From Vibrio bathopelagicus (GTDB taxonomy: Bacteria > Pseudomonadota > Gammaproteobacteria > Enterobacterales > Vibrionaceae): a stretch of 64,000 bases of DNA. The stretch lies in NCBI RefSeq assembly GCF_014879975.1, contig NZ_CP062500.1:434001-498000 (forward strand), written 5' to 3'. This document shows positions 53,978 through 63,951 of this stretch, one piece after another. The notes under the pieces are model-generated. The model was not told where the DNA came from and did no database searches. It saw only the letters and a program-made list of their open reading frames with translations. A program made the position numbers and the translations under genes. The first letter of the stretch is position 1, and every line of letters begins with the position of its first letter.

Positions 53978-55858
53978 ATGACTGAACAATATAATGCAAA
54001 AGACCTCGAGGTACTTGAAGGTCTCGATCCTGTGCGACACCGCCCAGGTATGTATACAGAGACAGAAAGGCCGAACCACCTTGCCCAAGAAGTCATTGAT
54101 AACTCGGTCGATGAAGCATTAGCGGGACACGCTAAGAAAATTAAAGTCGTGCTTCATGCTGACCAATCATTAGAAGTTACCGATGACGGCCGTGGTATGC
54201 CGGTTGATATCCACCCTGAAAAAGGGATCTCGGGTGTTGAGCTGATTTTAACTAAGCTCCACTCAGGCGGTAAATTCTCAAACAACAACTACAAGTTTTC
54301 AGGTGGTTTGCACGGGGTAGGTATCTCGGTAGTAAACGCACTGTCTAAACGTGTAGAAGTGACCGTTCGCCGTGAAGGGCAAGTGCACGAAATTGCCTTA
54401 GAAGGTGGTCATGCAGTGACTGAACTCACTGTGACTGGCACTTGTGGTCATCGCAATAGTGGTACATCTGTTCACTTCTGGCCTGATCCTAAATACTTCG
54501 ATAGCTCTAAGTTTTCGGTTTTACGTCTTATTAATAACCTGCGCGCGAAAGCAGTACTTTGCCCGGGTTTAGAAATCACTTTCATCGATAAAGTGGGCGG
54601 TGAAGAACATAAGTGGTACTACGAAGATGGCCTAAAAGATTACCTTGCTGAAGGTGTGAAAGGTTATACCTTACTACCTGAAGAGCCTTACGTTGGCGAG
54701 TTCGTTGCTGAAACTGAAATGGCGAACTGGGCGATTATCTGGCAGCCTGAAGGCGGTGATATGATCACCGAGAGTTACGTGAACTTAGTACCAACTAAAC
54801 AAGGTGGTACACACGTAAACGGTCTTCGCCAAGGTCTGCTTGATGCGATGCGTGAGTTCTGTGAATTCCGTAACTTGCTGCCTCGTGGCGTTAAGTTAAC
54901 GGGTGATGACATCTTTGACCGTTGTTCTTACGTTCTATCGGTGAAGATGCAAGATCCACAATTTGCTGGTCAAACGAAAGAGCGTCTATCTTCTCGTCAA
55001 ACCGCTGCGTTTGTTTCTGGTGTCGTTAAAGATGCGTTTAGCTTGTGGTTGAATGAAAAGCCTCAGCTCGCAGAACTACTTGCAGAAGCGTGTATTGCTA
55101 ACGCCCATCGTCGTATGCGAGCAAGCAAAAAGGTTGTACGTAAAAAAATTGCTTCTGGTCCAGCACTGCCGGGTAAATTAACTGACTGTTCAGTTCAAGA
55201 CTTAAGCCGCACCGAAATCTTCTTTGTGGAAGGGGACTCGGCGGGCGGTTCTGCTAAACAAGCTCGTGATCGTGAATTCCAAGCGGTAATGCCACTGCGC
55301 GGTAAGATTCTCAACACATGGGAAGTATCTGCAGACCAAGTTCTTGCTTCACAAGAAGTACATGATATTTCCGTAGCTCTCGGTATCGACCCTGATAACG
55401 ATGATTTATCGGGTTTACGTTACGGTAAAATCTGTATTCTTGCCGATGCGGACTCGGATGGTCTTCATATCGCGACACTGTTGTGTGCACTGTTTACTCG
55501 CCACTTCCATGCATTGGTTGAAGCGGGTCATATCTATGTGGCAATGCCTCCTCTGTATCGTATCGATTGCGGTAAAGAAGTGTTCTACGCACTCGATGAC
55601 GCAGAGAAAGATGGTGTACTTGAGCGATTATCGCAGAAAAAAGCCAAGATCAACGTGCAACGATTCAAAGGTCTGGGTGAGATGAACCCACTTCAGTTGC
55701 GTGAAACCACGATGGATCCAAATACTCGTCGTCTTGTTCAGTTGACTATTGATGACAACGATGCGACCAACGAGATGATGGACATGCTGCTTGGTAAAAA
55801 ACGTGCAGATGATCGCCGTTCATGGCTACAGACTAACGGTGATATGGCCGAGGTATAA
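53978..55858 (+). CDS. parE: DNA topoisomerase IV subunit B
   Basis: A 626-residue ATPase subunit of the enzyme that separates replicated chromosomes. Start at ATG 53978 by match to E. coli ParE (MTQTYNADAIEVLTGLEPVR); the frame extends to a TTG at 53960. The GHKL ATP site shows EVIDNSVDEALAGHA, TDDGRGMPV, and GGLHGVGISVVNALS; the TOPRIM part has FFVEGDSAGGSAKQARD, PLRGKILN and ADADSDGLHI. Quinolone-resistance positions in the EGDSA and PLRGKILN regions have common wild-type residues. parC follows after 3 nt, unlike in E. coli, where the two are apart. Confidence 0.98.
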   Translation: MTEQYNAKDLEVLEGLDPVRHRPGMYTETERPNHLAQEVIDNSVDEALAGHAKKIKVVLHADQSLEVTDDGRGMPVDIHPEKGISGVELILTKLHSGGKFSNNNYKFSGGLHGVGISVVNALSKRVEVTVRREGQVHEIALEGGHAVTELTVTGTCGHRNSGTSVHFWPDPKYFDSSKFSVLRLINNLRAKAVLCPGLEITFIDKVGGEEHKWYYEDGLKDYLAEGVKGYTLLPEEPYVGEFVAETEMANWAIIWQPEGGDMITESYVNLVPTKQGGTHVNGLRQGLLDAMREFCEFRNLLPRGVKLTGDDIFDRCSYVLSVKMQDPQFAGQTKERLSSRQTAAFVSGVVKDAFSLWLNEKPQLAELLAEACIANAHRRMRASKKVVRKKIASGPALPGKLTDCSVQDLSRTEIFFVEGDSAGGSAKQARDREFQAVMPLRGKILNTWEVSADQVLASQEVHDISVALGIDPDNDDLSGLRYGKICILADADSDGLHIATLLCALFTRHFHALVEAGHIYVAMPPLYRIDCGKEVFYALDDAEKDGVLERLSQKKAKINVQRFKGLGEMNPLQLRETTMDPNTRRLVQLTIDDNDATNEMMDMLLGKKRADDRRSWLQTNGDMAEV

Positions 55859-55861
55859 TGG

Positions 55862-58120
55862 ATGTCTAACGAAATTACATATGATGGCGTTGAACAATTG
55901 CCGATGCGCAAGTTCACCGAAGATGCCTATTTAAATTACTCAATGTACGTGATCATGGATCGTGCATTGCCTTATATCGGTGATGGCTTGAAGCCAGTAC
56001 AGCGTCGTATTATCTATGCGATGTCTGAATTAGGTTTATCGGCTGCATCGAAATATAAAAAATCAGCTCGTACGGTTGGTGACGTTCTAGGTAAGTACCA
56101 CCCACACGGTGACTCTGCTTGTTACGAAGCGATGGTGTTGATGGCGCAACCATTCTCTTACCGTTATCCATTAGTGGATGGCCAAGGTAACTGGGGTGCT
56201 CCTGATGATCCTAAATCATTCGCTGCTATGCGTTATACCGAAGCTAAATTGTCTAAATTCGCGGAAGTTTTGCTTGGTGAATTAGGTCAGGGCACCGTTG
56301 ATTGGCAACCGAACTTTGATGGCACGATGAAAGAGCCTCAGATGTTGCCAGCACGCCTTCCTCACATCTTGCTTAACGGCATCACGGGTATTGCGGTTGG
56401 TATGGCGACTGACATCCCGCCTCACAATGTCCGTGAAGTGGCGAACGCAGCGATTCATTTGATTGATACGCCGAAAGCTGAACTTCCAGATGTGATGGGT
56501 TTCATTCAAGGTCCAGATTACCCGACAGAGGCTGAGATTATTTCGCCTAAGTCGGACATCGAAAAGATCTACCGTACAGGCCGCGGAAGTATCAAGATGC
56601 GTGCGGTATGGCATAAAGAAGGCTCTGATATTGTAATCACCGCTCTTCCTCATCAAGTGTCTGGTGCGAAGTTACTTGAGCAAATCGCGAACCAAATGCG
56701 TGCTAAAAAGCTGCCAATGGTTGACGATCTACGTGATGAATCTGATCACGAAAACCCAACGCGTATCGTCGTGGTTCCTCGCTCGAACCGAATCGACTGT
56801 GACCAACTGATGAGTCACCTATTCGCTTCGACAGATCTCGAGAAAAACTTCCGCGTTAACTTGAACATGATTGGTTTAGACAACCGTCCTCAAGTGAAAG
56901 GCTTAGTTCAGATTCTGAAAGAGTGGATTGAGTTCCGTCGTACGACCGTTCGTCGTCGTTTACAGTACCGTTTAGATAAAGTACTGGCTCGTTTGCACAT
57001 ATTAGAAGGCTTACTTGCCGCTTACCTAAACATCGATGAAGTGATTGAGATCATTCGAACAGAAGACGAGCCGTGTCCTGTTTTGATGAACCGTTTCAAC
57101 ATTTCTGAAATTCAAGCCAATGCGATTCTTGATATTAAACTTCGTAACTTAGCGAAGTTAGAAGAATTTAAAATCCGAGCTGAGCAAGAAGAGCTTGAAG
57201 CTGAACGTGAGAAGCTTGAAAAGCTCCTAGGTTCAGAGCGTCGCTTGAATACGCTGATCAAAAAAGAAATCCAAGCAGATGCAGATAAATACGGCGATGA
57301 TCGTCGCTCACCATTGATTGAACGTGCTGAAGCGAAAGCGCTAACAGAGCGTGACTTAGTACCAAGCGAACCTATTACGGTTGTGCTGTCTGAGAAAGGT
57401 TGGATTCGTCATGCTAAAGGGCATGAGGTTGACGCTGAAGGCTTGAACTACAAATCAGGTGATAAATTCTTAGCGAGCGCTAAGGGTAAGAGTAACCAAC
57501 AAGCGGTGTTCCTCGGCAGTGATGGCCGAAGCTACTCTCTTGAGTCTCATTCATTACCGTCGGCTCGAAGCCAAGGTGAGCCAATTACAGGCCGCCTGAA
57601 CGTCAGTCCGGGTACTTCGATTCGCCAAGTGGTGATGGGAGAGAATGAACAGCTATGGTTAGCCGGTTCTGATGCTGGATACGGTTTTGTTTGTAAGGGC
57701 AGTGATCTACTGTCGAAGAACAAGAGTGGTAAAGCATTAGTGAACTTACCGCAATCTTCAGAAGTAATGCTGCCAAGCCCAATTGCTGATCTTGAAAGCA
57801 ACCAGATCTTGGCGATTACTAACCAAGGTCGTATGTTGTTGTTCCCAATTAAGGACCTGCCGCAGCTTAGCAAAGGTAAGGGTAACAAGATCATCAACAT
57901 CCCTTCTGCGAAAGCGAAAGAGCGTGAAGAGTTTGTGTCACACTTGATGGCTATCCCTGAGAATGCGACGCTGACTATCTATGCGGGTAAACGTAAGCTT
58001 GGTTTGAAACCATCCGATCTTGAGAACTTCCGTGGTGAACGTGGTCGTCGTGGTGGTTTATTGCCGAGAGGATTGCAACGCGTGACTCGTATCGATATCG
58101 AAGATCCAAGCGAATCATAG
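55862..58120 (+). CDS. parC: DNA topoisomerase IV subunit A
   Basis: A 752-residue DNA-breaking subunit. The motif [27 protein letters not shown] (about residues 67-93; key part [13 protein letters not shown]) keeps the Ser and Glu whose changes give quinolone resistance, so this locus looks wild type. The catalytic tyrosine is in [13 protein letters not shown] (about residue 122). Coiled-coil and C-terminal beta-pinwheel regions follow. Its ATG has GAGGT in the end of parE as ribosome site. A shorter ATG reading overlapping the parE stop leads only to three codons. Confidence 0.98.
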   Translation: MSNEITYDGVEQLPMRKFTEDAYLNYSMYVIMDRALPYIGDGLKPVQRRIIYAMSELGLSAASKYKKSARTVGDVLGKYHPHGDSACYEAMVLMAQPFSYRYPLVDGQGNWGAPDDPKSFAAMRYTEAKLSKFAEVLLGELGQGTVDWQPNFDGTMKEPQMLPARLPHILLNGITGIAVGMATDIPPHNVREVANAAIHLIDTPKAELPDVMGFIQGPDYPTEAEIISPKSDIEKIYRTGRGSIKMRAVWHKEGSDIVITALPHQVSGAKLLEQIANQMRAKKLPMVDDLRDESDHENPTRIVVVPRSNRIDCDQLMSHLFASTDLEKNFRVNLNMIGLDNRPQVKGLVQILKEWIEFRRTTVRRRLQYRLDKVLARLHILEGLLAAYLNIDEVIEIIRTEDEPCPVLMNRFNISEIQANAILDIKLRNLAKLEEFKIRAEQEELEAEREKLEKLLGSERRLNTLIKKEIQADADKYGDDRRSPLIERAEAKALTERDLVPSEPITVVLSEKGWIRHAKGHEVDAEGLNYKSGDKFLASAKGKSNQQAVFLGSDGRSYSLESHSLPSARSQGEPITGRLNVSPGTSIRQVVMGENEQLWLAGSDAGYGFVCKGSDLLSKNKSGKALVNLPQSSEVMLPSPIADLESNQILAITNQGRMLLFPIKDLPQLSKGKGNKIINIPSAKAKEREEFVSHLMAIPENATLTIYAGKRKLGLKPSDLENFRGERGRRGGLLPRGLQRVTRIDIEDPSES

Positions 58121-58149
58121 AGACGTTTGTTATCTTGATTAGATAAAAG

Positions 58150-58177
58150 AAAACCCAGCCTGAGAGCTGGGTTTTTT
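58150..58177. terminator. Terminator between parC and degS
   Basis: The 10-bp stem AAAACCCAGC with GCTGGGTTTT has a CTGAGA-type loop and T run on the plus side, A residues on the left. Confidence 0.9.
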
Positions 58178-58236
58178 GTGGTTGTACTCTTTTGTATATG
58201 TATTTGGCGGTTTGAATCGCGCCTGTAATGTTTAAC

Positions 58237-59301
58237 CTACAAGCGTGTATCTTCGGCAATCGTCACTTTCAGAGTTTCGTTTTTACCTTGGCGTAAAATA
58301 CCCACATCAATCACTGTACCTGGTCTTAGGTCGGTAACAATGTCCATGACGCTTTGGCGTCCATTAACTTGGGTGTTGTTGATGCTGACAATAATATCTT
58401 GTGCTTCAAAGCCTGCATCGGCTGCTGGACCGTTCGGGTCAATACCCAGTACCACAATACCACCGATGTTCTTATTACCCAGTAAGCGTGATGTCACTGA
58501 GTTAATATCTTGCCCATCAATGCCGATGTAACCACGAATTACACGCCCATCCGCGATGATTTTTTGCATGATCTTATTGGCCAGTGGGTAGGGGATAGCA
58601 AACGAAATACCGTAGGTTTCCATATCGGTGGCTTGCTGGAAAGATGCGGTGTTGATACCGACTAGTTCGCCTTGTGAGTTAACAAGAGCACCACCAGAAT
58701 TACCTTCATTGATGGCGGCATCAGTTTGAATAAACGCTTGGTGTCCATCTGCACTGATTGAAGAGCGACCCGTTGCTGAGATAATACCAAAGGTCGTCGT
58801 TTGCCCTAGATTGTATGGGTTGCCGATGGCTAGTACCACATCGCCCACATTGGCTGTGTAATCTTGGTTCAGTGGAATCACCGGTAAGTTGTCACCGCTG
58901 ACTCGGAGTATTGCGATATCGGTGCGTTTGTCTGAACCGACTAGTTGTGCAGCGGCAATGCGACCGTCTTGTAAGGCAACCACAATTTGGTCAGCTTGAG
59001 CCACCACGTGAAAATTGGTAATGATGTAGCCTTTTTCGCTGACAATGACCCCTGAACCCAAACCTTGAGTCAGCAGTTTGTTGCGATCGCTTTCTGCGTA
59101 TTTACGGCTATAAATGTTGACCACAGCTGGTGCCGCGCGGCGTACAGCTTGGTTAAATGAAATCTGAAGTGAACCGATGTTATCCACCTTAGGGCTAGTA
59201 ACATCAGAAACAATAGCGGGTCTCAAGCTTGGAAATGCAAGAAGAATAAGCGCCGCTGAAACAAGTCCAAGGGAAATAGAACGAAATAGAAAGGACAGCA
59301 T
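58237..59301 (-). CDS. degS: Site-1 protease DegS of the sigmaE pathway
   Basis: A 354-residue periplasmic serine protease anchored in the inner membrane. When its PDZ domain binds unfolded outer-membrane protein ends, it cuts RseA and releases sigmaE. A membrane helix (about 7-27) is followed by a trypsin-like domain with the catalytic His in ITNFHVVAQAD, an Asp in RTDIAILRV, and the Ser in NEGNSGGALVN; one PDZ domain follows (about 255-350). The start is ATG 59301 with GAGGG 8 nt upstream; the frame extends 75 nt further. One PDZ and the N-terminal anchor tell it from DegQ. Confidence 0.96.
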   Translation of the reverse strand: MLSFLFRSISLGLVSAALILLAFPSLRPAIVSDVTSPKVDNIGSLQISFNQAVRRAAPAVVNIYSRKYAESDRNKLLTQGLGSGVIVSEKGYIITNFHVVAQADQIVVALQDGRIAAAQLVGSDKRTDIAILRVSGDNLPVIPLNQDYTANVGDVVLAIGNPYNLGQTTTFGIISATGRSSISADGHQAFIQTDAAINEGNSGGALVNSQGELVGINTASFQQATDMETYGISFAIPYPLANKIMQKIIADGRVIRGYIGIDGQDINSVTSRLLGNKNIGGIVVLGIDPNGPAADAGFEAQDIIVSINNTQVNGRQSVMDIVTDLRPGTVIDVGILRQGKNETLKVTIAEDTRL

Positions 59302-59390
59302 GTTTCCCTCTTCACAAGTAAGGTGTGAAGCCTCCATCGATGGATGGACGACTTGATTACTAGTGAAGCATAGCATTTTGATTCATCTAA

Positions 59391-59438
59391 AGAAAAGGGA
59401 GACTGAGCAAGTTTAAAGCAAACTTACCGAGCCTCCCT
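59391..59438 (-). terminator. degQ terminator
   Basis: On the minus strand AGGGAGGCTCGGTAAGTTT and AAACTTGCTCAGTCTCCCT pair with one mismatch and three wobbles around GCTTT, followed by TTTTCTTT. It separates degQ from degS. Confidence 0.8.
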
Positions 59439-59458
59439 GTTATTACGCTGACGCATGA

Positions 59459-60817
59459 CTATCTAATAACGAGGTAGATAGTCCTGTCGCCACGTTGGAT
59501 ATTTAGCGCTAATACGCCCGGCTGTTTCTCTAGAATTTCTCTAAATTCGGCAAGGTTCTTAACGGTTTGGCGATTGACGCCAATAATGATGTCGTCTTTG
59601 AGAAGTTGATAAGCTTCTGCTGGCGAGCCTTGAGCAACACTTGATACTTTCACGCCTGTCGCTGAATCACTCTCGTTAGTGTTAGTCAGCTCTGCACCGG
59701 CAAGTCCTTCATGAAGCTTTTCAGCTTGTGTCTTGCTATTGGTTGATTCGCCAAGGGTCACATCATAGCTTTTGCTTTTTCCATCGCGGATAACACCGAG
59801 TTCGATCTGTTTGCCTGCGCCTAGTGTCGCAACTTTCGCTCTGAGTTCACTAAAAGTATCAATGCGTTTGCCATTAATAGAGACGATAATATCGCCCGCT
59901 TTCAGGCCTGCTTTGTCTGCGGCACTGTCAGGGACAATTTGGCTAACAAAGGCACCTTTACTGGATTCATAACCTAGTGCTTCTGCCAATTCAGAGGTCA
60001 CCTCTCCGCCTTGAACACCAAGCATGCCGCGTTTTACCTCACCGAAATCGAGGATCTGTTCTGTCAGGTTTGTCATCATATTGGATGGAATTGCAAAGCC
60101 GATACCGACATTGCCTCCGTTAGGGCCTAGGATCGCCGTGTTGATACCAATCAGTTCACCGTTAAGATTCACTAATGCACCTCCAGAGTTACCACTGTTG
60201 ATTGCGGCATCGGTTTGAATGAAGTTCTCGAAGTTCTCTAGATTAAGACCGCTACGGCCTAACGCTGAAACGATACCGGATGTCACGGTTTGGCCAAGTC
60301 CAAATGGATTGCCGATAGCGACACTGAAATCGCCGACTCTTAGTTTGTCTGAGTCTGCGACTTTTATTTGGGTAAGGTTTTTGGCTTTCTCTAATTTGAG
60401 CAGTGCGATATCAGACATCTGATCGCCACCGATCAGTTCGGCATCGTACTCTCGACCATCATGAAGTTTTACTTTGATATCGTCGGCGCCATTTATAACG
60501 TGATAGTTGGTGACGATATGGCCTTTTTTAGCATCAATGATGACACCAGACCCTAACCCGCGGAATGGGCGTTCTCGTGTTTGCTCTGGGCCGAAAAAGA
60601 ATTGGAATTGTTCAGGGATTTGCTGACGTTGTACCTGTTTGCCTTCTACGGCAATACTAACCACAGCGGGGGTCACTTGTTCAAGCATGGGTGCCAGGCT
60701 CGGTAATTGTTCATTACCCACACTTAATGGCAGTGCGGCGGTTGCTTGAATTGGGGTGATGATTGAACTTAAGCTTAAAGTCAGTACTGATAAAGCAAGC
60801 AAAGGTTTTTTCATCAT
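59459..60817 (-). CDS. degQ: Periplasmic serine endoprotease DegQ/DegP family
   Basis: A 452-residue HtrA-type protease and chaperone of the periplasm. A signal peptide (about 1-27, ending in ATAALP-like residues) is followed by the protease domain with His in VTNYHVINGAD, Asp in MSDIALLKLE, Ser in NSGNSGGALVN, and two PDZ domains (about 250-340 and 365-450). The length and the order zapG-degQ-degS match E. coli degQ. However, a sigmaE-like promoter lies upstream, a feature of E. coli degP, so in this species it may act as the stress-induced enzyme. Translation starts at ATG 60817 or 60814, with GAGGAG. Confidence 0.93.
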   Translation of the reverse strand: MMKKPLLALSVLTLSLSSIITPIQATAALPLSVGNEQLPSLAPMLEQVTPAVVSIAVEGKQVQRQQIPEQFQFFFGPEQTRERPFRGLGSGVIIDAKKGHIVTNYHVINGADDIKVKLHDGREYDAELIGGDQMSDIALLKLEKAKNLTQIKVADSDKLRVGDFSVAIGNPFGLGQTVTSGIVSALGRSGLNLENFENFIQTDAAINSGNSGGALVNLNGELIGINTAILGPNGGNVGIGFAIPSNMMTNLTEQILDFGEVKRGMLGVQGGEVTSELAEALGYESSKGAFVSQIVPDSAADKAGLKAGDIIVSINGKRIDTFSELRAKVATLGAGKQIELGVIRDGKSKSYDVTLGESTNSKTQAEKLHEGLAGAELTNTNESDSATGVKVSSVAQGSPAEAYQLLKDDIIIGVNRQTVKNLAEFREILEKQPGVLALNIQRGDRTIYLVIR

Positions 60818-60845
60818 AAACTCCTCTCTAGTTAAGGCCTTATCC

Positions 60846-60872
60846 CTCTCATATTTGCTATAGATATGAGAG
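60846..60872 (-). promoter_or_regulatory. Hairpin in the degQ leader
   Basis: CTCTCATAT (60846-60854) and ATATGAGAG (60864-60872) form a perfect 9-bp stem with a 9-nt loop in the 5' untranslated leader between the predicted start of transcription and the ribosome site (about 60829-60824). No T run follows, so it is not a terminator. Confidence 0.55.
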
Positions 60873-60895
60873 GTTTCAAATGACCTGAGTGAAAG

Positions 60896-60923
60896 TTATG
60901 ACTCAAAAACCTTTGTAAAGTTC
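60896..60923 (-). promoter_or_regulatory. sigmaE-like promoter of degQ
   Basis: On the minus strand GAACTT (60923-60918) and TCATAA (60901-60896) are 16 nt apart, close to the sigmaE consensus (GAACTT, N16, TCTRA-like). It would start transcription about 70 nt before degQ. Confidence 0.6.
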
Positions 60924-60939
60924 AAGAAGTGTTAAATGT

Positions 60940-61395
60940 TTACGATGCTTTTGCTGTGACTACGTCAGGAGCATCCATGATTTCTTTCTTTTGCTCTTTA
61001 AATAAACCGGTTGCGCCATTAGCGTAATCTTTTGGTTGTTCCTCAAGAGCCGCTTCTTTAGTTGAAGGCTTGTCTTGCGTCTTATCCGAATGGGCAGCGG
61101 CTGTTTTGACAAACGGGTTGTCTTGCTCTGGCAGATTAGGAATCAGCTCTGAGCTCGTTTTTTCCATGTGTTGATACAGCTTTGTGTAGTCCTTACCTAA
61201 GGTATCTAACATTTCTGCTGATTTAGCAAAGTGGTCAGCAAGTTCTTGTCGTTGCTGTTCAAGGGCAAACTTTGCACTATCTAATTCTTTTTGTACGTTC
61301 TTTTGTTTTTTGTATTCAGGCGTCATGAGACGAGAAATAGCGACCCCTAAGATAACTCCGACTAGTAAACCGGCAACGGCATACATCCAAGGCAT
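60940..61395 (-). CDS. zapG: Z-ring associated protein ZapG (YhcB, DUF1043)
   Basis: A 151-residue inner-membrane protein with one N-terminal helix (about residues 3-22) containing GLLVGVILGVAISRL, a coiled coil (about 30-85) and a disordered, Lys- and Glu-rich tail. In E. coli YhcB affects cell envelope growth and division. The position upstream of degQ and divergent from zapE is the same as in E. coli. Confidence 0.92.
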   Translation of the reverse strand: MPWMYAVAGLLVGVILGVAISRLMTPEYKKQKNVQKELDSAKFALEQQRQELADHFAKSAEMLDTLGKDYTKLYQHMEKTSSELIPNLPEQDNPFVKTAAAHSDKTQDKPSTKEAALEEQPKDYANGATGLFKEQKKEIMDAPDVVTAKAS

Positions 61396-61614
61396 AACAG
61401 CTCCTTATTATTGTTTTTTAACATGTTTGTTACTGCTTAGTTACACGTGATACGGCTCCATGGTACTATGAGAAAGCCGCAGTATAAAGAGAAATGCGTG
61501 TGCGCTAGATAGCAGTTTAGTGTTGCTTTATTCATCGTATCAAACCATCTCTCGTGCTGTTTGGGTACCTTTTTCTTCGCTGTCTGATATCGCTTTCATT
61601 GTGGAAATGTCGTC

Positions 61615-62718
61615 ATGAATCCCGTTAAAAAATACGAACAAGATATAAAAGAACATGGATTTCAAAGAGATCCAGCACAAGAGCAAGCCGTTAAATCTTT
61701 AGATGAACTCTTTCATCAATTCCAAGATTACATGAATACCCCAGTTCCTCAACTTACGCGATTCCAGAAATTGCTAGGTAAAAAGCCCGAGTTGCCAGAG
61801 CCGCCTAAAGGCCTCTATTTTTGGGGCGGTGTAGGGCGTGGCAAAACTTATCTAATGGATACGTTTTACGAAGCCTTACCGACCACTAAAAAAATGCGAG
61901 TTCACTTTCACCGCTTTATGTATCGAGTTCATGATGAGCTGAAAGCGCTCGGTAATGTTAGTGATCCGTTACCACTGGTGGCTGACACGCTAAAGCAAGA
62001 AGCCGATATTATCTGTTTCGATGAGTTCTTTGTTTCAGATATCACAGACGCCATGATTTTAGGGACTTTGTTCCAAGAGCTATTTGCGCGTAACGTTATC
62101 TTGGTGGCTACTTCTAACATCCCGCCGGCAGACCTATATCGTAATGGCTTACAGCGTGCACGCTTTTTACCTGCGATTAAGCTGATTCAAGAAAACTGTC
62201 ACATCCTTAATGTAGACAGTGGTATTGATTATCGACTGAGAACCTTAGAGCAAGCTGAGATCTATCATTACCCATTAGATAACCAAGCCAATATCAATCT
62301 AGAGAAATATTACGCGCAGTTGGTCGGTGAAGATAAAGAGAAGCTCAAGCAGATCGAAGTTAACCATCGCCAATTGGATGTCATTGAGGCGAGTGACGGT
62401 GTATTACATGGTACTTTTGCACAACTTTGTCAGTCGGCTCGTAGTCAGAATGATTACATAGAATTGTCTAAGGTTTACCACACGGTTTTATTAGCGGATG
62501 TTTTACAGATGGGAGCAACGTCAGACGATGCGGCGAGGCGTTTTATTGCATTAGTTGATGAGTTTTATGAGCGCCACGTGAAATTAATAATTTCAGCGGA
62601 AGTTGAGTTAGAAAAATTGTACACGAATGGCCAGCTAGAGTTTGAGTTTAAACGTTGTCAGTCGCGTTTAATCGAAATGCAGAGCCATGAATATTTGGCA
62701 AAAGAACACTTAATTTAG
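61615..62718 (+). CDS. zapE: Cell division ATPase ZapE (AFG1 family)
   Basis: A 367-residue AAA+ type ATPase that acts on the FtsZ ring in E. coli under stress. Walker A is FWGGVGRGKTYLMD (about residues 69-82) and Walker B is IICFDEFFVSDITDAMIL (about 125-142); VATSNIPPADLYRNGLQR with the arginine finger region follows (about 163-180). The start codon is preceded by a weak site. It diverges from zapG and is followed by rplM, as in E. coli. Confidence 0.95.
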   Translation: MNPVKKYEQDIKEHGFQRDPAQEQAVKSLDELFHQFQDYMNTPVPQLTRFQKLLGKKPELPEPPKGLYFWGGVGRGKTYLMDTFYEALPTTKKMRVHFHRFMYRVHDELKALGNVSDPLPLVADTLKQEADIICFDEFFVSDITDAMILGTLFQELFARNVILVATSNIPPADLYRNGLQRARFLPAIKLIQENCHILNVDSGIDYRLRTLEQAEIYHYPLDNQANINLEKYYAQLVGEDKEKLKQIEVNHRQLDVIEASDGVLHGTFAQLCQSARSQNDYIELSKVYHTVLLADVLQMGATSDDAARRFIALVDEFYERHVKLIISAEVELEKLYTNGQLEFEFKRCQSRLIEMQSHEYLAKEHLI

Positions 62719-62800
62719 CTCTTATTATCTCGAATACGAAAGAGAATTAAAAAAATCGTGATTTTGTTCAAAAAGAGGTGATTTTTTCTTCGCTCTTCTC

Positions 62801-62806
62801 TATAAT
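62801..62806 (+). promoter_or_regulatory. -10 box of the rplM promoter
   Basis: A perfect TATAAT is followed by the GC-rich CCTGCGACC, the sort of discriminator seen at stringently controlled ribosomal promoters. The -35 element (about 62778-62784, GTGATT or TGATTT) is weak. Confidence 0.65.
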
Positions 62807-62912
62807 CCTGCGACCTACCGTTACTGCGGGCCTCTAGCGATGAGTAAAATCACGTTATGCCAAGAGTTTTCCAACACTCGAAGGGGTGATGAATGGTAAC
62901 TCTTAGACAGTG

Positions 62913-62930
62913 GGAATACGCGAGTATTCC
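62913..62930 (+). promoter_or_regulatory. Hairpin with GNRA loop in the rplM leader
   Basis: GGAATAC (62913-62919) and GTATTCC (62924-62930) form a 7-bp stem closed by the tetraloop GCGA, 35 nt before the rplM start. L13 represses its own mRNA in E. coli; this hairpin is a candidate for part of the target here. Confidence 0.6.
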
Positions 62931-62965
62931 TTAAGTGTAAATTTTTTAAATAGGTAATTATTAGC

Positions 62966-63394
62966 ATGAAAACTTTCGTTGCTAAACCAGAAACTGTAAA
63001 ACGCGACTGGTATGTTGTAGACGCTGAAGGCAAAACTCTTGGCCGTCTAGCAAGTGAAATCGCTTCTCGCCTACGCGGCAAGCACAAAGCAGAATACACT
63101 CCTCACGTAGACACTGGTGATTACATCATCGTTGTTAACGCTGAGAAAGTTGCTGTGACTGGTAACAAAGCTAAGGGTAAGGTTTACTACCGTCACTCTG
63201 AGTTCCCAGGTGGTCTTAAGACTATCACTTTTGAAAAGCTAATTGCTAAGAAACCAGAAATGGTTCTTGAACTAGCAGTTAAAGGTATGCTTCCACGTGG
63301 TCCTCTAGGCCGCGCGATGTACCGTAAGCTTAAAGTATACGCTGGTACTGAGCACAACCATGTTGCTCAACAACCACAAGTACTAGACATCTAA
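62966..63394 (+). CDS. rplM: Ribosomal protein L13
   Basis: A 142-residue, early-assembling protein of the 50S subunit, the same length as in E. coli. It begins [20 protein letters not shown], with [22 protein letters not shown] and the signature [20 protein letters not shown] near the C-terminus. It is the first gene of the rplM-rpsI operon, with a leader of about 150 nt. Confidence 0.99.
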   Translation: MKTFVAKPETVKRDWYVVDAEGKTLGRLASEIASRLRGKHKAEYTPHVDTGDYIIVVNAEKVAVTGNKAKGKVYYRHSEFPGGLKTITFEKLIAKKPEMVLELAVKGMLPRGPLGRAMYRKLKVYAGTEHNHVAQQPQVLDI

Positions 63395-63409
63395 TTGGGG
63401 ATTAAGACA

Positions 63410-63802
63410 ATGGCAGAGAATCAATACTACGGCACTGGTCGTCGCAAAAGCTCAGCAGCTCGTGTTTTCATCAAACCAGGCTCTGGTGAGATCGTAATCA
63501 ACAAGCGTAGCCTTGATGTTTACTTCGGTCGTCCAACTTCTCGTATGGTTGTTAAGCAACCTCTTGAGCTAGTTGAACTAACTGAGAAACTTGACCTTTA
63601 CATCACTGTTTCTGGTGGTGGTATTTCAGGTCAAGCTGGCGCAATCCGCCACGGTATCACTCGTGCTCTTATGGAATACGATGAAACTCTACGTCCTGCT
63701 CTACGTGCAGCTGGCTATGTTACGCGTGACGCTCGTTGCGTTGAACGTAAGAAAGTTGGTCTACGTAAAGCACGTCGTAAACCTCAATTCTCTAAGCGTT
63801 AA
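63410..63802 (+). CDS. rpsI: Ribosomal protein S9
   Basis: A 130-residue protein of the 30S subunit; its C-terminal tail (RKPQFSKR) reaches the P-site tRNA. It begins [20 protein letters not shown]; the start is ATG 63410, with GGGGATTAAG upstream, rather than an in-frame start 15 nt earlier that overlaps the rplM end. [19 protein letters not shown] is the family signature. It follows rplM by 15 nt. Confidence 0.99.
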   Translation: MAENQYYGTGRRKSSAARVFIKPGSGEIVINKRSLDVYFGRPTSRMVVKQPLELVELTEKLDLYITVSGGGISGQAGAIRHGITRALMEYDETLRPALRAAGYVTRDARCVERKKVGLRKARRKPQFSKR

Positions 63803-63856
63803 TTTTTCCTTACCGAAAAATACACGCGACCAGTTTTATTACTGGAATTGTGGTTC

Positions 63857-63883
63857 AAAGCTCGGCTATATGCCGGGCTTTTT
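63857..63883 (+). terminator. rplM-rpsI terminator
   Basis: The stem AAAGCTCGGC with GCCGGGCTTT (one T-G wobble), loop TATAT, is followed by five T residues, 55 nt after rpsI. Confidence 0.88.
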
Positions 63884-63951
63884 GTCTTTCTGGCCCCCGC
63901 TAAACGCTTTTCCCCCCTCGTTTTATTCCCAAATTCTTATATTTTGAAAGC

